Positions 59,752-64,000 of a DNA stretch of 64,000 bases are shown here, piece by piece. Under the pieces are notes generated by a model that made no database searches, had not been told where the DNA came from, and was given only the letters and a program-made list of their open reading frames with translations. The stretch is from an uncultured SAR116 cluster alpha proteobacterium (GTDB lineage Bacteria; Pseudomonadota; Alphaproteobacteria; Puniceispirillales; Marisalimonadaceae): the NCBI GenBank assembly GCA_902615025.1, contig CACMNV010000003.1, positions 1-64,000 of the forward strand, given 5' to 3'. Position 1 is the stretch's first letter. Each line of letters starts with the position of its first letter. The position numbers and the translations under genes were made by a program.

Positions 59752-60090
59752 TTATTCATAAAAAGTAGCATTATTTTTTAATACATTAACGAAATTTTGT
59801 TTCACAGCTGTTGACCCTACAATTGGACCATCTTCTAATTGAATTTTTAACTCTTGTTTTTTTAAAGACTCTATAATTGGTCCTGCTAAATTATCATGGT
59901 CTTTTTTAAATGTATGAAAGTCAGGAAACAATAAAACTAATGTTGCTGATGTATCGGAATTTTCAAATATAAACTTTAGTAATGTGCCGTTTTTTATGCC
60001 TTGTGCGTCAGCTTTATTATCTGTAAAATTTACAAACATGTCTTTTGACATTTTATCTTTAAAATTTATTTTGATTGTTCTTGCGTACAT
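59752..60090 (-). CDS. Conserved-looking protein of unknown function (112 aa)
   Basis: Downstream of the KDPGal aldolase-like gene; no family recognised. Confidence 0.6.
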   Translation of the reverse strand: MYARTIKINFKDKMSKDMFVNFTDNKADAQGIKNGTLLKFIFENSDTSATLVLLFPDFHTFKKDHDNLAGPIIESLKKQELKIQLEDGPIVGSTAVKQNFVNVLKNNATFYE

Positions 60091-60098
60091 TATTTAAT

Positions 60099-60731
60099 TT
60101 AAAAAGAAATTTTAATTAATTTTTTATTGCTTATAGCTTGATACATTTTCGTAAAATCTTCAACTCTATTTTTAATTTCGAATAAACTCATTTTAGGATT
60201 GTAAATGTTAGTTCCAATTCCAAAGCCTGAAATATTAAAATCAATCCAATCTTTCATATTAGTAGAATTAATTCCTCCTACAGCAAAGCATTTAGTATTT
60301 TTGGGAAGTATTTGACTAATAGCATTGAATGTTTTTGGGCCTATACTTGAAGCAGGAAAAAACTTCAAAGCATCAGCTCCTAAATTAAGTGCCAACAATG
60401 CCTCTGAAGCTGTAAAACAACCAGGAATACTTACCATTTTGAATTTCTTTGTTTCTTTAATAACATCATCATTAGTGTTTGGAGAAACTATTAACTTTGC
60501 TCCGATGTCAAATACATCTTTTACCTCTTTAGCATTTAAAACAGTACCTGCTCCTATGAGTGCTTTATCAGAGTATTTGTTAACCAATAATTGAATGCTT
60601 TTCAGGGGGTTTGGCGAATTTAAAGGTACTTCAATTATATTAAAACCGTTGTCAATCAATATATCAGCTATGTCTAAAACTTTATCAGTTGTTATACCTC
60701 TTAATATTGCAATTAATGGTAAATACTTCAT
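60099..60731 (-). CDS. 2-dehydro-3-deoxy-6-phosphogalactonate (KDPG/KDPGal) aldolase
   Basis: LIAILRGITTDKVLDIADILIDNGFNIIEVPLNSP; LIGAGTVLN; FFPASSIGP; ATGA overlap with the kinase gene. Confidence 0.9.
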   Translation of the reverse strand: MKYLPLIAILRGITTDKVLDIADILIDNGFNIIEVPLNSPNPLKSIQLLVNKYSDKALIGAGTVLNAKEVKDVFDIGAKLIVSPNTNDDVIKETKKFKMVSIPGCFTASEALLALNLGADALKFFPASSIGPKTFNAISQILPKNTKCFAVGGINSTNMKDWIDFNISGFGIGTNIYNPKMSLFEIKNRVEDFTKMYQAISNKKLIKISF

Positions 60732-61615
60732 AGGTTTAAACTTTTCTTAAAAAAGGATAGACCATTCAAAACCATATCATTTGAATTGAATAATTGAATA
60801 GATTTTGATCTTCCATTTAATATTAATTCATAGTACTTATTCAAATTTGAAGATCCTATTATTACTAAGTCTTTATCTTCCCAATAGGTCCTACTTCCAG
60901 ACAATTCTATACCTAATAAATAACCTACTAATTTTGAATTGTTGGATATTTTATTTGAGTTTTTTAATAAATTTTCAGCACGTATTTCAAATAACTTATT
61001 AGAAATAAAAGATGGATTTTCTATAATTAAATTAGCAGCCGATTTAACAATTTCATTTTCAAGTCTAGTAGTATTTAAACTATGTTTTAAAATAGAATAT
61101 TTTTTTACTATTTCATATAACTCACCAGTTAAATATGTTGTAAATTCACAAATATTATAACTTTTCAAATTGACCCATTTACTATGTGTTCCTGGTAAAC
61201 ATATAGAACCATTAAAACCAATATTATTTAAAAGAAAACCAGCTATTTGAGTTTCTTCACCTCTCATTACATCCGATGGATTAAATTGAGATACACCTGA
61301 TAGTATATGGACATTGATATCATCAAGAATATTTAAAGTTTTAAAATTAAGGTTTCTGACATTACAGGGAGATTTTATATAAGGCACCTCAATCCAACCT
61401 TGTTTTGCCCCTACCATTCCACTAGCGATAACAATATTGATATTAAATTTTTTTTTCCAAGGAGTTATATTTTTTACAAATGTATTTTCAAATTCTTTTT
61501 TATCAACAAATTTCATGCCTTCTTGGGTAGAAACCTGATCGATAACATTATTATTCTCCATTAGGTAAGCTCTAAAATTAGATGTCCCCCAATCTAGAGC
61601 TACCCAGTGATTCAT
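60728..61615 (-). CDS. dgoK: 2-dehydro-3-deoxygalactonokinase
   Basis: WVALDWGTSNFRAYLMENN; VIASGMVGAKQGWIEVPY; CLPGTHSKWV. Confidence 0.9.
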   Translation of the reverse strand: MNHWVALDWGTSNFRAYLMENNNVIDQVSTQEGMKFVDKKEFENTFVKNITPWKKKFNINIVIASGMVGAKQGWIEVPYIKSPCNVRNLNFKTLNILDDINVHILSGVSQFNPSDVMRGEETQIAGFLLNNIGFNGSICLPGTHSKWVNLKSYNICEFTTYLTGELYEIVKKYSILKHSLNTTRLENEIVKSAANLIIENPSFISNKLFEIRAENLLKNSNKISNNSKLVGYLLGIELSGSRTYWEDKDLVIIGSSNLNKYYELILNGRSKSIQLFNSNDMVLNGLSFFKKSLNL

Positions 61616-61633
61616 AAAGCTAATAACAAAAAA

Positions 61634-63076
61634 TTATAAACCTGTTTGAGAAACTAATTTAGTAGTCATATAAGCTTCCAAACCTTCAGGACCACCTTCG
61701 GAACCATAACCTGAATCTTTAACACCACCAAATGGAGTGTCTACTAAGCCTAATCCGTGATGGTTGATTGAAACTTGCCCACTTTCAATACCAGCTCCTA
61801 ATTCTTGAGCTTTTTTATTTGAATTAGTGTAAGCATATGCAGCTAACCCATAATCAAGTCTATTAGCTTCTTGTATGACTTCTTCCATTTTTGAAAATGA
61901 TGAAATTGGCGCCAATGGTCCAAATGGTTCTTCATTCATAATTCTTGCGTCCTGGCTAACATTGGTCATTACAGTTGGTTCAAAAAAGTAACCTTTATTG
62001 CCTTTTCTTTTTCCACCAGTAAGAATTTTTGCACCTTTTTCAACTGCATCTGAAACGAAGCCCTCAATAGCTGTCAGTCTTCTATCATGAGCTAAAGGAC
62101 CCATTTTGACGCCATCTTCAAGACCATTACCAACATTAAGTTCCTCTGCTTTTTTTACAAAACCGTCAACAAATTTATTGTAAACTGAGTCATGGACTAA
62201 AAAACGTGTTGGTGAGATACAAACTTGACCTGCATTTCTAAATTTATTAGCACTTAATATTTTTACCGCTACATCTACATCAGCATCTTCACACACTATA
62301 GCAGGAGAATGTCCTCCTAATTCCATAGTAACTCTTTTCATATGTGCACCAGCTAGAGCAGCAAGCTGTTTACCTACGGCTGTAGAACCAGTAAATGTTA
62401 CTTTTCGAATAATTGGATGCGGTATTAAATATTCAGATATTTCAGCAGGTATTCCAAAAACAAGATTAAGAGACCCTTTTGGCATTCCAGCTTCATCAAA
62501 AGCTTTTACCAATTCAGCAACACTTGCTGGAGTTTCTTCAGGGCCTTTCACAATAGCTGTGCAACCTGCAGCAAAAGCAGCAGCTATTTTTTTAACAACT
62601 TGATTTATTGGGAAATTCCATGGAGTAAATGCTGCTATTACACCAACTGGTTCTTTAAAAACAAATTGATAAATACCTTTTGCCCTTGGAGGTATTATTC
62701 TACCATAAGCGCGTCTACCTTCTTCAGCGTACCATTCAATTGAATCGGCTGCACCTAGAGTTTCTATCATTGCTTCCGCTAAAGGCTTGCCTTGTTCCAT
62801 AGTCAAAAGTTTTGCAATATAATCTGCTCTTGATCTAAAAATATCAGCAGCTTTTCTCATAATTTTTGATCTTTCATAGGCAGAAACATCCTTCCAATCT
62901 TTAAAAGCTTTATCTGCGGCAGATAGAGCAATATCTAGATCTTCTTTTCTAGCATGTGATAATTTTCCAATAACTTCTTCCGTGGCTGGATTAATAATTT
63001 CTAGGGTTTCTTTAGAAACGGAATCTCTCCATTCTCCATCTAAAAATAATTGTGTATTTGGATAGTTTTGTAACAT
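61634..63076 (-). CDS. NAD(P)-dependent aldehyde dehydrogenase (SSADH-like)
   Basis: [53 protein letters not shown]. Confidence 0.92.
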   Translation of the reverse strand: MLQNYPNTQLFLDGEWRDSVSKETLEIINPATEEVIGKLSHARKEDLDIALSAADKAFKDWKDVSAYERSKIMRKAADIFRSRADYIAKLLTMEQGKPLAEAMIETLGAADSIEWYAEEGRRAYGRIIPPRAKGIYQFVFKEPVGVIAAFTPWNFPINQVVKKIAAAFAAGCTAIVKGPEETPASVAELVKAFDEAGMPKGSLNLVFGIPAEISEYLIPHPIIRKVTFTGSTAVGKQLAALAGAHMKRVTMELGGHSPAIVCEDADVDVAVKILSANKFRNAGQVCISPTRFLVHDSVYNKFVDGFVKKAEELNVGNGLEDGVKMGPLAHDRRLTAIEGFVSDAVEKGAKILTGGKRKGNKGYFFEPTVMTNVSQDARIMNEEPFGPLAPISSFSKMEEVIQEANRLDYGLAAYAYTNSNKKAQELGAGIESGQVSINHHGLGLVDTPFGGVKDSGYGSEGGPEGLEAYMTTKLVSQTGL

Positions 63077-63087
63077 TTTATTCTCCG

Positions 63088-64000
63088 TTATTTTAAATTT
63101 AATTTTTTCTTCGCATAAGATAGCGCTAATGGAAATTTTTCTTCAAATAATTTTAAATCTTTATCAGTTCCTGCTGATACTCTTATACAACGATTTTCTG
63201 GACTAGTAAAAGGCATTCTTACAAAAATGCCATTTGATATTAAAAAATCTAAAACATTTTTTGCAAAAATACCATCATAGCCACAATCAATAGCAAGAAA
63301 ATTGGTATAACTTTTTATAAATTTGCAATTATTTGAAATTACAATTTGTTCTAATTTTTTTAAAGATTTTTTTACTTTTAAAATTACATCTTCTAAGTGC
63401 CTATTATCTTTTAATGATGCTATGGCAGCAAATTGAGAGACCCTATTTATGCCGAAATGATTTCTAATTTTATCAAAATTATTTATTAATTTTTTATGAC
63501 CTATGCCATAACCTATACGTGCACCTGCCAACCCATAAGCTTTTGAAAAAGTTCTCATTCTAATTAAATTTTCCTGATTGATATCTATGTCAATCAATTC
63601 GTCTACAGAAACAAAATCGGCGTATGCTTCATCTAGACAAATTAGTGTTTCTCTAGGTACTTCGGTGGTAAATTTTTTCATTTCAGCTTTTTTATTAAAT
63701 GTTCCCATCGGATTATTTGGATTTGAAACATACACAATTTTTGGAAACTCAATTTTGCAAATTTTCAATAAACTATCAAGATTTTCAAAGTCATTTTTAA
63801 AAGGAATTTTTTTTAATTTTCCACCATATCCATTTACATGATAATTAAATGTTGGATAAGATCCGTCAGTTGTTACAACATTATCCCTGGGCTCTACAAA
63901 CATCCTAACAAGATAACCTAAAAGTCCATCAATACCCTCACCAATAATAATATTTTCTGGTTTTACATTATGCTTTTTGGCTATTTCAATTTTAAGGTCA
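63088..64000 (-). CDS. Histidinol-phosphate aminotransferase-like class I/II aminotransferase (partial, runs off the window)
   Basis: Open beyond the in-frame ATG at 63903: [39 protein letters not shown]...; [26 protein letters not shown]. Confidence 0.85.
   Translation of the reverse strand, partial: DLKIEIAKKHNVKPENIIIGEGIDGLLGYLVRMFVEPRDNVVTTDGSYPTFNYHVNGYGGKLKKIPFKNDFENLDSLLKICKIEFPKIVYVSNPNNPMGTFNKKAEMKKFTTEVPRETLICLDEAYADFVSVDELIDIDINQENLIRMRTFSKAYGLAGARIGYGIGHKKLINNFDKIRNHFGINRVSQFAAIASLKDNRHLEDVILKVKKSLKKLEQIVISNNCKFIKSYTNFLAIDCGYDGIFAKNVLDFLISNGIFVRMPFTSPENRCIRVSAGTDKDLKLFEEKFPLALSYAKKKLNLK

Overview
This is an AT-rich, gene-dense window that looks like a streamlined marine alphaproteobacterial chromosome. 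The SAR11/Pelagibacterales-like affinity is inferred from gene order and base composition only. The left part is housekeeping: era-rnc-lepB-acpS-pdxJ-DUF2062-rsh-rpoZ-folK and smpB-dapA. It is followed by a TauD/SDR/VOC/MFS catabolic cluster, a pstSCAB-phoU operon, and a divergent enoyl-CoA hydratase/GAPDH/ArsJ-like arsenate-efflux module. Next come a Grx-DinB fusion, an amidase and a liv-type ABC transporter. A compact 4-gene cassette (DUF1538-like membrane protein, two PII-like proteins, one coiled-coil protein) lies between a decayed tRNA-Pro and an intact tRNA-Pro. The right part has thiXY with a TPP riboswitch, a non-canonical Mrp-type antiporter operon, orphan coxG/coxE/coxD-like genes, a marR-emrAB operon and a DeLey-Doudoroff-like sugar-acid cluster. 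Main findings: (1) the tRNA-bracketed DUF1538/PII-like cassette; (2) a decayed second copy of the arsJ 3' end about 7.4 kb from the intact gene; (3) a frameshifted uracil-DNA glycosylase relic; (4) an apparent AUU start for era; (5) a TPP aptamer whose 3' end is the Shine-Dalgarno; (6) a nested palindromic MarR operator; (7) perfect hairpins just after two solute-binding-protein genes; (8) a putative Pho box between pstS and the arsenate module. Everything was read by eye, with no database searches.
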